DNA of 64,000 bases from Micromonospora luteifusca (GTDB lineage: Bacteria; Actinomycetota; Actinomycetes; Mycobacteriales; Micromonosporaceae): assembly GCF_016907275.1 (NCBI RefSeq), contig NZ_JAFBBP010000001.1:2594001-2658000 (forward strand), read 5' to 3'. Shown here one piece after another: positions 35,688 through 44,781 of the stretch (position 1 is the stretch's first letter; every line of letters begins with the position of its first letter). The notes under the pieces were generated by a model. That model did no database searches. It saw only the letters and a program-made list of their open reading frames with translations, and was not told where the DNA came from. The translations under genes and the position numbers were made by a program.

Positions 35688-37075
35688 CGCACCTCCTGGC
35701 CGTCGCGCACCTGGTCGGTGCCGCGCACCACGATCCGGTCGCCGGGCTGCACGCCGTTGAGGATCTGCACCAGATCCGACCCCTGCACGCCCACGGTGAC
35801 CGCCGCCCGGCCAGCCTTGCCGTCGTGGACCACCCAGACCGCGTCCCGGCCGTCGGCGGAGAACACCGCCGAAGCGGGGACGGTCACCGCGTCGGCGGCC
35901 TCGCGTACCCGCAGGTGCACGATCGCGTTCATGCCCGGCCGGGGGTCGGGGGCCGGCTCGTCCTCGGCCAGCTTCCCGGCGCCCAGTGCGAGGCGCACCC
36001 GGTAGGTGACGCCGCCCTGCGCGGAGTTGGTGGGCAGCACGTCCACCGAGCGGACCGTCGCGTCGTAGCTGGCACCGGTGACGGCGTCCAATTCGACGGT
36101 GGCGGTCACGCCGGCCTTGACCAGCAGCACGTCGGTTTCGTCCACCTCGGCGAGCAGCCCCAACTGCCCGGTGTCCACCACGGTCAGCACCGGTGTGCCG
36201 GCGCTGACCTGGCCGCCGACCGCGACCGCGTCGTCCACCCCGGCGGGCGACCCACCCTGGCTGGGGGCCAGCACGGACGGGTCGATGCCGGCCGCCTGGG
36301 CGCCGCCGGCCTGCTCCAGCAGCCCCGCGAGGCCACCGGTCGAGCCACCGCTGGCCCGCGTGCCACCCGGCTGCACCACCCCGGCGATCGGGGCACGCAG
36401 GGTCAGCGCGTCGACGGTCGCCTTCGCCAGGTCGTACGCCTGCTGGGCCTGCAACCGTTGCGCCGCGGAGAGCGCGCCGACGGCCGAGCTCAGCCCGCTG
36501 ATCCCCCGCTGCACCGCGCGAACGGCCTGGTCGGCGCTTCGCGCGGCGGCAGCGTACTGCCGTTGCGCGGACGTCACCTGGGTCAGCAGCGCGTCCCGCA
36601 GTTGCGGGTCGGCGATCTTCTCGGCGGCCTTCCGGGCGGCGTCGAACGCCTCGTCGGCCGCCTTGTCGGTGCCGCGCCGGCTGCCGGTCAGGTCACCCGT
36701 GGAGACGCCCCGCCCGGCGCGCTTCGCCGCCTCCAACGCCTGCTTCGCCTGCCGAAGCCGCTGCTGCGCCGAGGGCGAGTCGACCACGGCGAGGACCTGA
36801 CCGCGCTTCACCTGCTGTCCCGGCTGGACACGCAGGCTCACCAGGGTGCCGTCGGCGGGGGCGCTGAGCGTGGAGGCGGCCCGGGCCGTCACGGTCGCGG
36901 GCGCGTCGATCACCTCACTGACCTGGCTGCGAGCCGCTGACGCCAGCGCGAGATCGGGGTCGTCGTCGCCGCACGAGGCGGCGGTGGTGACGGTGAGGAC
37001 GGCGACGGCGGTCAGGGCGGTGAGCAGGCGGGGCCGCGTGACGCTGGGCGGCCGCGGCAACTGGGGGCGGCGCAC
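35684..37075 (-). CDS. MacA/HlyD-type membrane-fusion (adaptor) lipoprotein
   Basis: The 463-residue protein has an N-terminal signal with a lipobox-like LTVTTAASC (Cys near 35), a biotinyl-lipoyl hairpin (TLSAPADGTLVSLRVQPGQQ), a coiled-coil arm with Lys/Ala-rich helices, and a beta-barrel region. In Gram-positive bacteria such adaptors act with MacB-like exporters at the outer face of the membrane. It starts an operon with the ATPase and permease. TACCAT lies 6 nt before the GTG, so this mRNA is probably leaderless. Confidence 0.88.
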
Positions 37076-37081
37076 CCATCG

Positions 37082-37087
37082 ATGGTA
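37082..37087 (-). promoter_or_regulatory. -10 box TACCAT for the MacAB-like operon
   Basis: TACCAT ends 6 nt before the GTG of the adaptor gene on the minus strand, a spacing that fits a leaderless transcript. Confidence 0.5.
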
Positions 37088-37117
37088 CGGCTCACCAGCG
37101 CACCACCCAGGAGCCCG

Positions 37118-38407
37118 TCAGGCGGTGGCGGCGCGGACGTACGCGACGCACTCGTCGTGCAGCGTCGACCACTGCTCGCCGAACGCCTCCTCGGCGGCCA
37201 CGTCGAGGGTCTTGCGCTCGTGCACCACGGCCTTGAAGAAGGTGAGCAGCCGCTGTGGCCCGTACCTGTCGACGAGGTGTCGGACCGCCAGGTAGCCGAC
37301 GCCGTAGCTGCCGCTGACCTGCTCGGCGGAGGCGTCGTCGGCGGGGTTGATGCCCGCCAACTTGCCATCCCAGTTACCCCGGATCAGTTTCCGCACCTCG
37401 GCGAGCCCCTCGTACCGGTCGACCGCCTGACCGCCGGCGCCGGCGAACTCGGCCAGCCCTTCCACCAGCCACCAGGTGGCCTTGCCCGGATAGCCGCGCT
37501 CCGGCAGTGAGGCCGCGTGGGTCAACTCGTGTCGGAGCAGATCATCGGTGCCGCTGCTGGGGAGCCCGTCGGCGTTGAGCACCACCTCGTGGTGGCCGCC
37601 GCCGACGGTCACCGCGTACCCGCCGGTCCATTCCGGTCGTTCGCCGCCGTACCAGCGCTGCCACTCGGTACGGCCGGCGTAGAAGATCCGGTAGCGATCC
37701 GGTGGCGAGCCGGCAACCACGTACCCGTCGGCGATCTTGGCCGCCGCTTCGGCCTGGGCGAGCAGGCCGGGCAGCTTGCCGCGCAGCGCCGGGGTGGTGG
37801 CGACGATGGTCCGCGCGCCGATCGCGACGGCCAGGTCGCTGATCTCCCACGGCCGGGTGCCGGTCTCCACCGACTTGGACTCTTCCATCGCGACCAGGCG
37901 GGGCTGCTCGCCGTTCTCCCGCCAGCGGGTGCCGATCAGCACCGGGCTGGGCCGGCAGTTCGGTGCGACGAAGCAGTACTGGAAGCGCACGAGCAGGCGC
38001 CACTCGCCCGGCTTGCCGACGATCGGCGCGGGCAGACCGCTCGGCTCGGCCCGCCAGACGGTGACCTTGAGCGCGCGCAGCGCGGCGAAGCGGCGGCGCA
38101 GGTCGGCGTGCGTGGTCGGATCGGCGACGGCGAGGAAGCCGGCCTGGTCGCCGCCGAGCAGTGCCGTGCCCTGCCGGTCGAGCTGGGCGGTCATCCGGTC
38201 GGCCAGCCGTCGGGCCGCCGCGGTGGCCGGGTCGTCGGTCGCCGAGGCGCCGACCCGGCTGATCGTCGACCGGGCACCGCTCTCCCGTACCACTCCCACC
38301 ACGAGCAGCGCCGGCATGCCGCAGCCCAGCAGGAGGACGATCACCACGAGCCCGGTCCACAGTGGCCAGAGCCGCCGTAGTGATGGCTGATGCACCCCGT
38401 CGGTCAC
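37118..38407 (-). CDS. Membrane-anchored zinc metalloprotease-like protein (HExxH)
   Basis: The 429-residue protein has an N-terminal membrane helix (LWTGLVVIVLLLGCGMPALL) and an extracellular part in two sections: an N-terminal domain with a CFVAPNC pair and a C-terminal gluzincin domain with HELTHAASLP and a downstream WWLVEGLAEF Glu ligand. It resembles peptidase MA-like proteins. The target is unknown. The longer frame upstream is not coding. TACCCT lies 7 nt before the GTG start, which favours a leaderless mRNA. It is just upstream of the MacAB-like operon, with 42 bp between. Confidence 0.85.
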   Translation of the reverse strand: MTDGVHQPSLRRLWPLWTGLVVIVLLLGCGMPALLVVGVVRESGARSTISRVGASATDDPATAAARRLADRMTAQLDRQGTALLGGDQAGFLAVADPTTHADLRRRFAALRALKVTVWRAEPSGLPAPIVGKPGEWRLLVRFQYCFVAPNCRPSPVLIGTRWRENGEQPRLVAMEESKSVETGTRPWEISDLAVAIGARTIVATTPALRGKLPGLLAQAEAAAKIADGYVVAGSPPDRYRIFYAGRTEWQRWYGGERPEWTGGYAVTVGGGHHEVVLNADGLPSSGTDDLLRHELTHAASLPERGYPGKATWWLVEGLAEFAGAGGQAVDRYEGLAEVRKLIRGNWDGKLAGINPADDASAEQVSGSYGVGYLAVRHLVDRYGPQRLLTFFKAVVHERKTLDVAAEEAFGEQWSTLHDECVAYVRAATA

Positions 38408-38414
38408 CCGGCGA

Positions 38415-38420
38415 AGGGTA
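38415..38420 (-). promoter_or_regulatory. -10 box TACCCT for the metalloprotease gene
   Basis: TACCCT ends exactly 7 nt before the GTG at 38407, fitting a leaderless promoter. Confidence 0.5.
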
Positions 38421-38514
38421 CGACCTGCCGGCCGATCGGGCGAGGCCGGCACGCCCCCGACCCACTCCGCGGACCACGGCCAGGGACGCCGCCGGGCCCG
38501 GCCAGGGGTGCCAC

Positions 38515-38853
38515 TCAGGCCTGGCGGCCAGCGCGGCGGAGCAGGATGGTGACGACCGCCCAGACGACGACCAGGGCGAAGCCGAGCCACGGCTGCCCGA
38601 GCAGGGCGAGCATCCCGCCGCCCAGCACGAACCAGCCGGCCTGGAAGGCGTGCTTGGCCGGTGGGCGCAGCGGGACCCGGGCACGAGGTGAGCCGAGGAC
38701 ACCCCAGAGCCCGGCGAGCAGCAGCGGCACACCGACAGCGGCGAGCAGTCGGACGGCCGTGGGTACGTCCAGGGACCAGCCCCACCGAGCACCGACGGCC
38801 AGGACGGCCAACTCCAGCAGGAAGACCAGGAACAGCCCGAACGCCCGGATCAC
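38515..38853 (-). CDS. YrdB-family small membrane protein (DUF2568)
   Basis: The 112-residue protein has four hydrophobic helices (LFLVFLLELAVLAVG, AVRLLAAVGVPLLLAGLWGV, HAFQAGWFVLGGGMLALL, LGFALVVVWAVVTILL) with the YrdB/DUF2568 pattern. The function is unknown. It overlaps the TetR gene by 4 nt and closes the hydrolase-tetR-yrdB operon. Confidence 0.8.
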   Translation of the reverse strand: MIRAFGLFLVFLLELAVLAVGARWGWSLDVPTAVRLLAAVGVPLLLAGLWGVLGSPRARVPLRPPAKHAFQAGWFVLGGGMLALLGQPWLGFALVVVWAVVTILLRRAGRQA

Positions 38854-39449
38854 GGCTGGTCCGCCTGATCGACGATGCCGCGAACGCGGGGCCAGGAGCG
38901 GAACGTGACGTCCAAGCCAGCGATGAGTTGGTGGTACGAGCGGTCGACGTCGCGGGGCAGGCCGAAGCCGCCGGCAGCCTCCAGGGAGACGAACCCGTGC
39001 AGAGCGCTGCGCAGCGCCCGGGTCGCGTCCACCGCGTCGTCGTCGGTGAGCCCGTACCCGCGCAGCACGGCGAAGATGGCGCCGACCGCGCGCTCACCCG
39101 CCTCGACGTGCTCCGGGTCGGCCGGATCGGGCACCCGCTGGGTGACCGGGTAGCGACCGGGATGCCGGTGGGCGTAGCCACGGTAGGCGTCGGCAATCGC
39201 CCGGAGGGCGTCGCCGCCGGCCCGGCCGACGGCGGCGGTGGTCATCTCCGTGGCCAGCTCGCCGGTGGCCAGCGCGGAGAGCTTCTGGTCCAGCGCGTCC
39301 GCTCCCCGCACGTGCTTGTAGAGGCTGGGCAGCGCGACGCCGAGTCGGCTGGCGAGCGCGGCGAGGGTGAGCTGCTGGTAGCCGACCTCGTCGGCCAGCC
39401 GGGCCGCCTCCCGCACCACGGTCTGCTGGTTGAGGCCGACCCTAGGCAC
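38850..39449 (-). CDS. TetR/AcrR-family repressor
   Basis: The 199-residue protein has an N-terminal HTH (LTLAALASRLGVALPSLYKH) and a WHG/TetR_C_33-type ligand domain (GYAHRHPGRYPVTQRVP). It overlaps the hydrolase gene by 8 nt, so it likely controls its own operon. A perfect 5-bp-arm palindrome TAGCC-TTTA-GGCTA lies across the operon promoter at 40242-40255 and is the likely operator. Confidence 0.88.
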   Translation of the reverse strand: MPRVGLNQQTVVREAARLADEVGYQQLTLAALASRLGVALPSLYKHVRGADALDQKLSALATGELATEMTTAAVGRAGGDALRAIADAYRGYAHRHPGRYPVTQRVPDPADPEHVEAGERAVGAIFAVLRGYGLTDDDAVDATRALRSALHGFVSLEAAGGFGLPRDVDRSYHQLIAGLDVTFRSWPRVRGIVDQADQP

Positions 39450-40242
39450 CGGCGCACACCGCCAGAAAGCCGAGCAGCTCGTCGGCGGTGCGCTGTGGCC
39501 GGTCGGCGTGCGGGTAGTGGCCGGCCTCCTCGATCATCCGGGCTTCGGCGATGCGGAAGAGCCGGCGGGCTGCCCGCGCCTCGGCGCCCGGGTCGGGGAA
39601 ATCCGGGTCCTTGGCACCCATCAGCACCAGCACCGGTTGCCGGACCTGCGGCGCGCGGGCGGTCCAGTGGGGCTCGACCGGCTCGCTCACGCCGCGCATC
39701 GCGGCCATCCGGCCGGGCTCGCGCAGGGTGGCCACCATCGACTTGCGGTACGCGACGTCGTCGGCGGGCCGGTGCACCGGGAAGAGCGTGCTGTGGAACA
39801 TCCCGAACAGTCGAGGGCTGCGCAGCACGGCCGCCATCGCCACCCGCAGCAGCGGGTTGAGCTTCGCCTGACCGACGAACGCGCCGATCTGCACGATGCC
39901 AGTGACCGACTCGGGCGCGTCGGTCGCGGCGAAGACCACCGCCGCCGCGCTGGACGAGCTGCCGACCAGCACGGCCGGCCCGGCGTCGAGGTCCCGGACC
40001 ACGGCCAGCAGGTCGGCGCCGACCTCCGCTGGGGCGTACGTCGGCCATCCGACGCTGGACTCGCCGTGCCCCCGAACGTCCACCGAGGCGACCCGGTGGC
40101 CGGCCGCGACCAGCAGCGGCACGAGGTGCCGGAAGCTCGCCTTGTTCTCGCCCATGCCGTGCGCGAGGACGACCAACGGCCCCTCGCCCTGCACCTCGTA
40201 CGCGATGTGTCCGCCGTCCCGCCGCACCTGGCTAGTTGTCAT
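39442..40242 (-). CDS. Alpha/beta-hydrolase
   Basis: The 266-residue enzyme has the hydrolase fold: oxyanion motif VLAHGMGENKASF, nucleophile elbow VGSSSSAAAVVF (Ser in a modified GxSxS), and the final His in EEAGHYPHADRP. It resembles lipases/esterases of unknown substrate. TAGCCT is placed 7 nt before the ATG, so the mRNA is probably leaderless. It heads the operon with tetR and yrdB; the repressor may sense the hydrolase's substrate (inference). Confidence 0.86.
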   Translation of the reverse strand: MTTSQVRRDGGHIAYEVQGEGPLVVLAHGMGENKASFRHLVPLLVAAGHRVASVDVRGHGESSVGWPTYAPAEVGADLLAVVRDLDAGPAVLVGSSSSAAAVVFAATDAPESVTGIVQIGAFVGQAKLNPLLRVAMAAVLRSPRLFGMFHSTLFPVHRPADDVAYRKSMVATLREPGRMAAMRGVSEPVEPHWTARAPQVRQPVLVLMGAKDPDFPDPGAEARAARRLFRIAEARMIEEAGHYPHADRPQRTADELLGFLAVCAGA

Positions 40243-40255
40243 AGCCTTTAGGCTA
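40242..40255 (-). promoter_or_regulatory. Leaderless promoter with palindromic operator
   Basis: The palindrome TAGCC-TTTA-GGCTA spans the -10 box TAGCCT (40255-40250 on the minus strand) and runs to the first base of the start codon. Any protein bound there would block both promoter and start; the TetR in the same operon is the natural candidate. Confidence 0.6.
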
Positions 40256-40293
40256 AGGGTATTAGCCAGAGTTGGCAAGTCGGTTACGCGAAA

Positions 40294-40330
40294 CGGGCCG
40301 ACGGTGACCCGAGGGGTCGCCGCCGGCCCG
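40294..40330 (-). terminator. Hairpin terminator after proline dehydrogenase
   Basis: Imperfect 17-bp arms (CGGGCCGACGGTGACCC against GGGTCGCCGCCGGCCCG) with a 3-nt loop lie 19 bp past the stop of the minus-strand gene. Confidence 0.65.
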
Positions 40331-40348
40331 TCGACCGAACCGGAGAGA

Positions 40349-41269
40349 TTACTTCTTGGAGATCAGGGCACGGCCGAAGAAGACCAGGTTGGCCGGGCGC
40401 TCGGCGAGACGGCGCATCAGGTAGCCGTACCACTCGTCGCCGTACGGGACGTAGGTGCGGACGGTGTAACCCTCGCCGGCCAGGCGAGCCTGCTCCTCGG
40501 GGCGGATGCCGTAGAGCATCTGGAACTCGAACCGCTCCGGCCCCCGGTCGAACCAGCGGGCCCGATCCTCGCCGATGGCGATCATCCGAGGGTCGTGGGT
40601 CGCCAGCATCGGGTAGCCGTCGCCGGACATCAGGATGTTCATGCAGCGCACGTAGGACCTGTCCACCTCGCGGGCGGACTGGTACGCCACCGACTCCGGC
40701 TCCTTGTAGGCACCCTTGCACAGCCGCACCCGCGACCCCGCCGAGGAGAGCTCCCGGCAGTCCGACTCGGTCCGGCGCAGGTACGCCTGGAGCACCGCAC
40801 CTGTCGACGGGAAGTCCTTGCGCAGCCGGCCCAGCACCTCCAGCGTCGAGTCGGTGGTGGTGTGGTCCTCCATGTCCAGGGTGACCGTGGTGCCCGCCGC
40901 ATCGGCCGCCACGCAGATCGCCCGGGCGTTGTCGTACGCCAACTGCTCGTCGAACATCTGGCCGAGAGCGGAGAGCTTCACGCTCACCTCGGCGGCCGGG
41001 GTGAGCCCCGCGCCGCCGAGCATCTTCAACAACTTCAGGTATTCGTCGCGCGTGGCGGTGGCCTGCTCGGGGGTGACGGTGTCCTCACCCAGGTGGTCGA
41101 GGGTGACCGCGAGACCGTCGTCGACGAGCCCGCGGGTCGCGCGCAACGCGTCGTCGGTGGCAGCGCCGGCGACGAACCGGCGAACGACGTCCCGGGTGTA
41201 CGGGGCGGTCGCGACAAGCCGCTCGACCTGGGATGACCGGGAGGCGGCGAGGATGACGGAACGGAGCAT
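40349..41269 (-). CDS. Proline dehydrogenase (monofunctional)
   Basis: The 306-residue flavoenzyme oxidises proline to pyrroline-5-carboxylate at the membrane. Family motifs EVSVKLSALG, VTLDMEDHTTTDSTLEV, RLCKGAYKEPESVAYQ, MLATHDPRMI and FEFQMLYGIRPEE (FAD/proline site) are complete. The start ATG is preceded by TACGCT at 6 nt, typical of leaderless genes in this window. No pyrroline-5-carboxylate dehydrogenase gene is adjacent, although the two often form an operon in relatives. Confidence 0.94.
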   Translation of the reverse strand: MLRSVILAASRSSQVERLVATAPYTRDVVRRFVAGAATDDALRATRGLVDDGLAVTLDHLGEDTVTPEQATATRDEYLKLLKMLGGAGLTPAAEVSVKLSALGQMFDEQLAYDNARAICVAADAAGTTVTLDMEDHTTTDSTLEVLGRLRKDFPSTGAVLQAYLRRTESDCRELSSAGSRVRLCKGAYKEPESVAYQSAREVDRSYVRCMNILMSGDGYPMLATHDPRMIAIGEDRARWFDRGPERFEFQMLYGIRPEEQARLAGEGYTVRTYVPYGDEWYGYLMRRLAERPANLVFFGRALISKK

Positions 41270-41275
41270 GAGCCG

Positions 41276-41281
41276 AGCGTA
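41276..41281 (-). promoter_or_regulatory. -10 box TACGCT for proline dehydrogenase
   Basis: TACGCT ends 6 nt before the ATG at 41269 on the minus strand. Confidence 0.5.
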
Positions 41282-41341
41282 ACGCCCCTGCCAGGACCCC
41301 CGCCGAGGGGCGGCCGGGGCACCCCGACCTCCGGAGCGGGG

Positions 41342-41422
41342 GTGCGGGAGAGCGCCAGCCTGATCACCGACGGCTACCCGCGCTTTCTGCCGCACTACAT
41401 CGACGCGGCACGCACCCCATGA
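41342..41422 (+). pseudogene. Short orphan coding fragment, possible gene remnant
   Basis: A 26-residue frame reading MRESASLITDGYPRFLPHYI to a stop looks like the tail of a real protein (regular residues, good codon use) but has no upstream domain. It lies between the divergent proline dehydrogenase and CGNR genes, just before the CGNR promoter. I do not recognise the parent family. Confidence 0.22.
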
Positions 41423-41428
41423 GTCGTC

Positions 41429-41434
41429 TACCGT
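41429..41434 (+). promoter_or_regulatory. -10 box TACCGT for the CGNR gene
   Basis: TACCGT ends exactly 7 nt before the GTG at 41442. Confidence 0.5.
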
Positions 41435-41441
41435 TGGGGGC

Positions 41442-42029
41442 GTGAACTTCGACGCGTACGCCCGGACCGGCGTTGACTTGGTCAACGCCCGTCTGGACGA
41501 CCTCGACGACCTGCGGGCCCTGTTTCCCGACGACAACGCCTGGATGCGCGACGAAGTCGCCGACCGGGACGTCGCGATCTTCCGACGGGCGCAGAAGCGG
41601 TTGCGCGATGTCTTCGAATACGGCACCTCGGGTCGTGACGCCCGAGCGGTCACCGAGCTGAACGCGCTGCTCGAAGCGTTCCCGGTGCAGCCGCGAATCT
41701 CCGGGCACGACTCCAGCGACTGGCACATGCACGTGACCAGCCGGGGTGCCTCGGTCAGTGCGGAATACCTGGCCGGCGCGGTCTGGGGGCTGTCGGTCTG
41801 GCTCTGTGAGTACGGCAGCGCACGGTTCGGGGTCTGCGCCGACGAGCGGTGCGGCAACGTCTACCTGGACACGTCGTCCAACTGCTGCCGGCGGTTCTGC
41901 TCGGAGCGCTGCGCCACCCGCTCGCACGTGGCCGCGCACCGGGCCCGCAAGCGGGCGGCGGTCGGCGAGCAGGTGACGGTCGCCGCGCAGCCCACCGTGA
42001 GCGCCGACTCACTCTCGCCGGTCAGCTGA
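41442..42029 (+). CDS. CGNR zinc-finger/ABATE-type protein
   Basis: The 195-residue protein has an N-terminal ABATE-like domain and a C-terminal zinc finger FGVCADERCGNVYLDTSS followed by RRFCSERCATR: four Cys ligands, with CATR in place of the usual CGNR. Such proteins are thought to be transcriptional regulators in actinobacteria and may sense stress. The start is GTG with TACCGT 7 nt upstream. It converges on the TIM-barrel gene through a small hairpin. Confidence 0.85.
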   Translation: MNFDAYARTGVDLVNARLDDLDDLRALFPDDNAWMRDEVADRDVAIFRRAQKRLRDVFEYGTSGRDARAVTELNALLEAFPVQPRISGHDSSDWHMHVTSRGASVSAEYLAGAVWGLSVWLCEYGSARFGVCADERCGNVYLDTSSNCCRRFCSERCATRSHVAAHRARKRAAVGEQVTVAAQPTVSADSLSPVS

Positions 42030-42037
42030 CACCGCCA

Positions 42038-42058
42038 CCGCCCTGTCTTCGAGGGCGG
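42038..42058. terminator. Small bidirectional hairpin
   Basis: CCGCCCT and AGGGCGG flank a 7-nt loop in the 40-bp gap between the convergent CGNR and TIM-barrel genes. Confidence 0.5.
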
Positions 42059-42069
42059 GACCGGCCAGG

Positions 42070-42876
42070 TCAGACGTCGGCCGGGGACGGCGCGGTCAGG
42101 TGCTGACGGGCGAACTCCAGTGCGGCGCGCAGGTCCGCCTCGCGCACCGCGCGGCTCTTCGCGCCCCGGGTGGCGACCTCCACCGCCACCGCCCCGGTGA
42201 AGCCACGTCCGGCCAGCGAGGAGAGCAGCTCACCACAGGGTTGCGTGCCACGGCCGGGCACCAGGTGCTCGTCGCGGCCCTCACCGGTGCCGTCGCCGAG
42301 GTGCACGTGGGCCAAACCGGCACCCATCCGGTCGGCCATCGCGAGGGGGTCGCTGTGCGAGGCCGCGCAGTGCGACAGATCCAGCGTGTACGACGGGTAG
42401 CCGGTGTCGGTGGGATCCCAACCCGGCACGTACGGAACGAACTGCCGACCTGCCATCCGCACCGGGTACATGTTCTCCACCGCGAACCGCAGCCCGGTGA
42501 ACCGGGCCGCGACCGTGGCCAACCCCTCGGCGAAGTTACGTGCGTAGTCCCGTTGCCAGGTGAACGGTGGGTGCACCACGACAGTCGGCGCCTCCAGCGT
42601 CTCGGCCAGCTCGGCGGCCTTGCGCAGCCGCTCCCACGGGTCCGGGCTCCACACCCGCTGGGTGACCAGCAGGCAGGGCGCGTGCACGGAAAGCACCGGC
42701 GTGCCGTAGTGCTTGGAGAGGCCGCGCAGCGCGCCCGCGTCCTGGCTGACCACGTCGGTCCAGACCATCACCTCGACGCCGTCGTAACCGAGTGCCGCGG
42801 CCAGTTGGAACGCCGCCGCGGTCGGCTCGGGAAAGACCGACGAGCTGGACAGGAGCACGGGAACGCGGGAAGTCAC
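42070..42876 (-). CDS. TIM-barrel sugar phosphate isomerase/epimerase family protein
   Basis: The 268-residue protein fits the xylose isomerase-like/AP endonuclease 2 barrel: [11 protein letters not shown] at strand 2, [49 protein letters not shown] and VAVEVATRG at the later strands with the metal-binding His/Glu/Asp set. Activity is unassigned; the orthologue Rv0498 lies in the same context. The GTG start has TACGCT exactly 7 nt upstream. Confidence 0.85.
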   Translation of the reverse strand: MTSRVPVLLSSSSVFPEPTAAAFQLAAALGYDGVEVMVWTDVVSQDAGALRGLSKHYGTPVLSVHAPCLLVTQRVWSPDPWERLRKAAELAETLEAPTVVVHPPFTWQRDYARNFAEGLATVAARFTGLRFAVENMYPVRMAGRQFVPYVPGWDPTDTGYPSYTLDLSHCAASHSDPLAMADRMGAGLAHVHLGDGTGEGRDEHLVPGRGTQPCGELLSSLAGRGFTGAVAVEVATRGAKSRAVREADLRAALEFARQHLTAPSPADV

Positions 42877-42883
42877 ATCAGTC

Positions 42884-42889
42884 AGCGTA
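42884..42889 (-). promoter_or_regulatory. -10 box TACGCT for the TIM-barrel gene
   Basis: TACGCT ends 7 nt before the GTG at 42876 on the minus strand. Confidence 0.5.
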
Positions 42890-42951
42890 GCCCGGCGACG
42901 CAGGGGGCATCGTGACGAGCGCTGGCGAATCAGCCTAAACCGCGCGTCCGA

Positions 42952-43896
42952 TCAGATCGGTTCGAGTTGATCGAGTCGGCGGAGAATGACGCCTTCCCGC
43001 AGCGCCCACGGGCAGATGTCCAGCGAGTCCAGATCCAGGCGGCGCATCACCGCCTCGGCGACCACAGCGCCGGCCAGCAACTGGTGGGCACGGCCCGAGC
43101 TGACCCCCTCCAACTCCATCAACTGGGCCGGTGGGATGTGTCGGATGAAGCCGATGACCTGCCGTAGACCGGCGCGGGTCAGGCTGCGCCGCGCCCAGAG
43201 CCCGGCACCGGACGGTGCCGCCCCCGCCAGCCGGGCCAGGGTACGGAACGTCTTCGAAGTGGCCACCGCGCGACCCCAACCCACCTCGGTCATCTGGTCG
43301 ACCACCTTGTCCAGCCGACCTTCCACGTACTCCCGCAGCTTGTCGACAGCCTCGGCGGACGGCGGCGTCGCGCTGCCCGGGTCGACGCGCAGCCGCTCCC
43401 GGGTCAGCCGCCCTGCGCCGAGCGGCAGCGAGACCGCCGCGTCCGGGTCCTCGTCGATGCCGGCGGCGATCTCCAGGGAGCCACCGCCGATGTCGAGCAC
43501 CAGCAGCCGCCCCGCCGACCAGCCGAACCAACGCCGTACCGCCAGGAACGTCAGCCGCGCCTCGTCGGCCCCGGAGAGCACCGCGAGGCGTACGCCGGTC
43601 TCGTCACGGACCCGCGCCAGCACCTCGGCCGCGTTGGTGGCGTCGCGCACCGCGGACGTGGCGAACGCGATCAGGTCGTCGGCCTCCAGCCCGGTGGCGG
43701 CCGCCTTGGCCATGCCCACGGCCTTGACGAGGCCGTCCGCTCCCGCGTCGGTCAGCGCGCCGTCGGGGCCGATCTGCTCGGCCAGCCGGAGCACCACCTT
43801 CTCGGAGTGCGCCGGCCATGGGTGCGCGCCGTGGTGCGCGTCCACCACAAGGAGGTGCACCGTGTTGGAACCGACGTCGAGGACACCCAGTCGCAT
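42952..43896 (-). CDS. Ppx/GppA phosphatase (exopolyphosphatase type)
   Basis: The 314-residue protein begins [20 protein letters not shown] and has the second ASKHA phosphate loop [17 protein letters not shown]; the catalytic region includes [15 protein letters not shown]. Such proteins hydrolyse polyphosphate or pppGpp in the cytosol. It is short, lacking the C-terminal HD domain, as in Rv0496 (Ppx1). Divergent promoters for it and the Cys-rich gene lie within 75 bp. TAGGGT is 7 nt before its ATG. Confidence 0.92.
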   Translation of the reverse strand: MRLGVLDVGSNTVHLLVVDAHHGAHPWPAHSEKVVLRLAEQIGPDGALTDAGADGLVKAVGMAKAAATGLEADDLIAFATSAVRDATNAAEVLARVRDETGVRLAVLSGADEARLTFLAVRRWFGWSAGRLLVLDIGGGSLEIAAGIDEDPDAAVSLPLGAGRLTRERLRVDPGSATPPSAEAVDKLREYVEGRLDKVVDQMTEVGWGRAVATSKTFRTLARLAGAAPSGAGLWARRSLTRAGLRQVIGFIRHIPPAQLMELEGVSSGRAHQLLAGAVVAEAVMRRLDLDSLDICPWALREGVILRRLDQLEPI

Positions 43897-43903
43897 GGTG
43901 AAG

Positions 43904-43909
43904 ACCCTA
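43904..43909 (-). promoter_or_regulatory. -10 box TAGGGT for the Ppx/GppA gene
   Basis: TAGGGT ends exactly 7 nt before the ATG at 43896 on the minus strand. Confidence 0.5.
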
Positions 43910-43957
43910 GGTGCAACACGTTTGCGCGGCTCGCGGGCCCGTGGACGTCACCGCGCG

Positions 43958-43963
43958 TACGCT
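43958..43963 (+). promoter_or_regulatory. -10 box TACGCT for the Cys-rich gene
   Basis: TACGCT ends exactly 7 nt before the GTG at 43971. Together with the opposite box at 43909 it makes a compact divergent pair of leaderless promoters. Confidence 0.5.
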
Positions 43964-43970
43964 GGTCCGG

Positions 43971-44774
43971 GTGACGATGGAGCTCCGTGTGCTGGTGGAC
44001 GACCCGGGCGACCCGCGCAGTCGCGAGGTGCCGTTGGACTTCCCCCGAGAGTGGATCGAGTTCGCCGACCCGGCTGACGAGACGCACCTGATCCGCGCCG
44101 ACCTGACCTGGCTGCTCTCCCGCTGGACCTGCATCTTCGGGAAGGGCTGCCACGGCATCATCGCTGGGCGGGCCGCCGACGGTTGCTGCTCGCACGGTGC
44201 GTTCTTCACCGACTCGGACGACGAGAAGCGGGTCCGCAACGCCGTCAAGCGGCTCACCCCGTCGACCTGGCAGCACTTCCAGCGTGGGTTCAAGAACTGG
44301 ACCGACGAGGACACCATCGACGGCAAGAACCCAGCCCGCCGTACCGCCACCCAGGGCGCCGACGGTCCGTGTGTGTTCCTCAACGACGCCGACTTCGCCG
44401 GCGGTGGTGGCTGCGCGCTGCACGCCCAGGCGTTGCGCGACGGGGTGCACCCGTTGGAATACAAACCGGACGTCTGCTGGCAGTTGCCGATCCGCCGAGA
44501 TCAGGACTGGGTCAAGCGGCCGGACAACACAAAGGTGCTGGTTTCCACGCTGTCCGAGTTCGATCGGCGGGGCTGGGGGGCCGGCGGGCACGACCTGGAC
44601 TGGTGGTGCACCTCCTCGACGGACGCGCACGTCGGCACCGAACCGATGTACCTGTCGTACTCCCCGGAGCTGACCGCGCTGATCGGCGCTGCCGCTTACG
44701 AGCGGCTGGCCGAGCTGTGCGCGGCCCGAACGAAGCAGGGCATGGTCGCCCCGCACCCGGCCGACGAGTCCTGA
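43971..44774 (+). CDS. Conserved cysteine-rich protein, possible metal-cluster protein (Rv0495c-like)
   Basis: The 267-residue protein has conserved-looking Cys/His blocks in order: [54 protein letters not shown] and WWCTSS. The pattern C..CC then C..F then GC..H then P..CWQLP is like YkgJ/DUF3109-type zinc or iron-sulfur proteins. No enzymatic family is certain. It is divergent from the Ppx/GppA gene, as Rv0495c is from Rv0496. The GTG start is chosen because TACGCT lies 7 nt upstream; an earlier in-frame codon has no signal. Confidence 0.75.
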   Translation: MTMELRVLVDDPGDPRSREVPLDFPREWIEFADPADETHLIRADLTWLLSRWTCIFGKGCHGIIAGRAADGCCSHGAFFTDSDDEKRVRNAVKRLTPSTWQHFQRGFKNWTDEDTIDGKNPARRTATQGADGPCVFLNDADFAGGGGCALHAQALRDGVHPLEYKPDVCWQLPIRRDQDWVKRPDNTKVLVSTLSEFDRRGWGAGGHDLDWWCTSSTDAHVGTEPMYLSYSPELTALIGAAAYERLAELCAARTKQGMVAPHPADES

Positions 44775-44781
44775 GCGCCGC

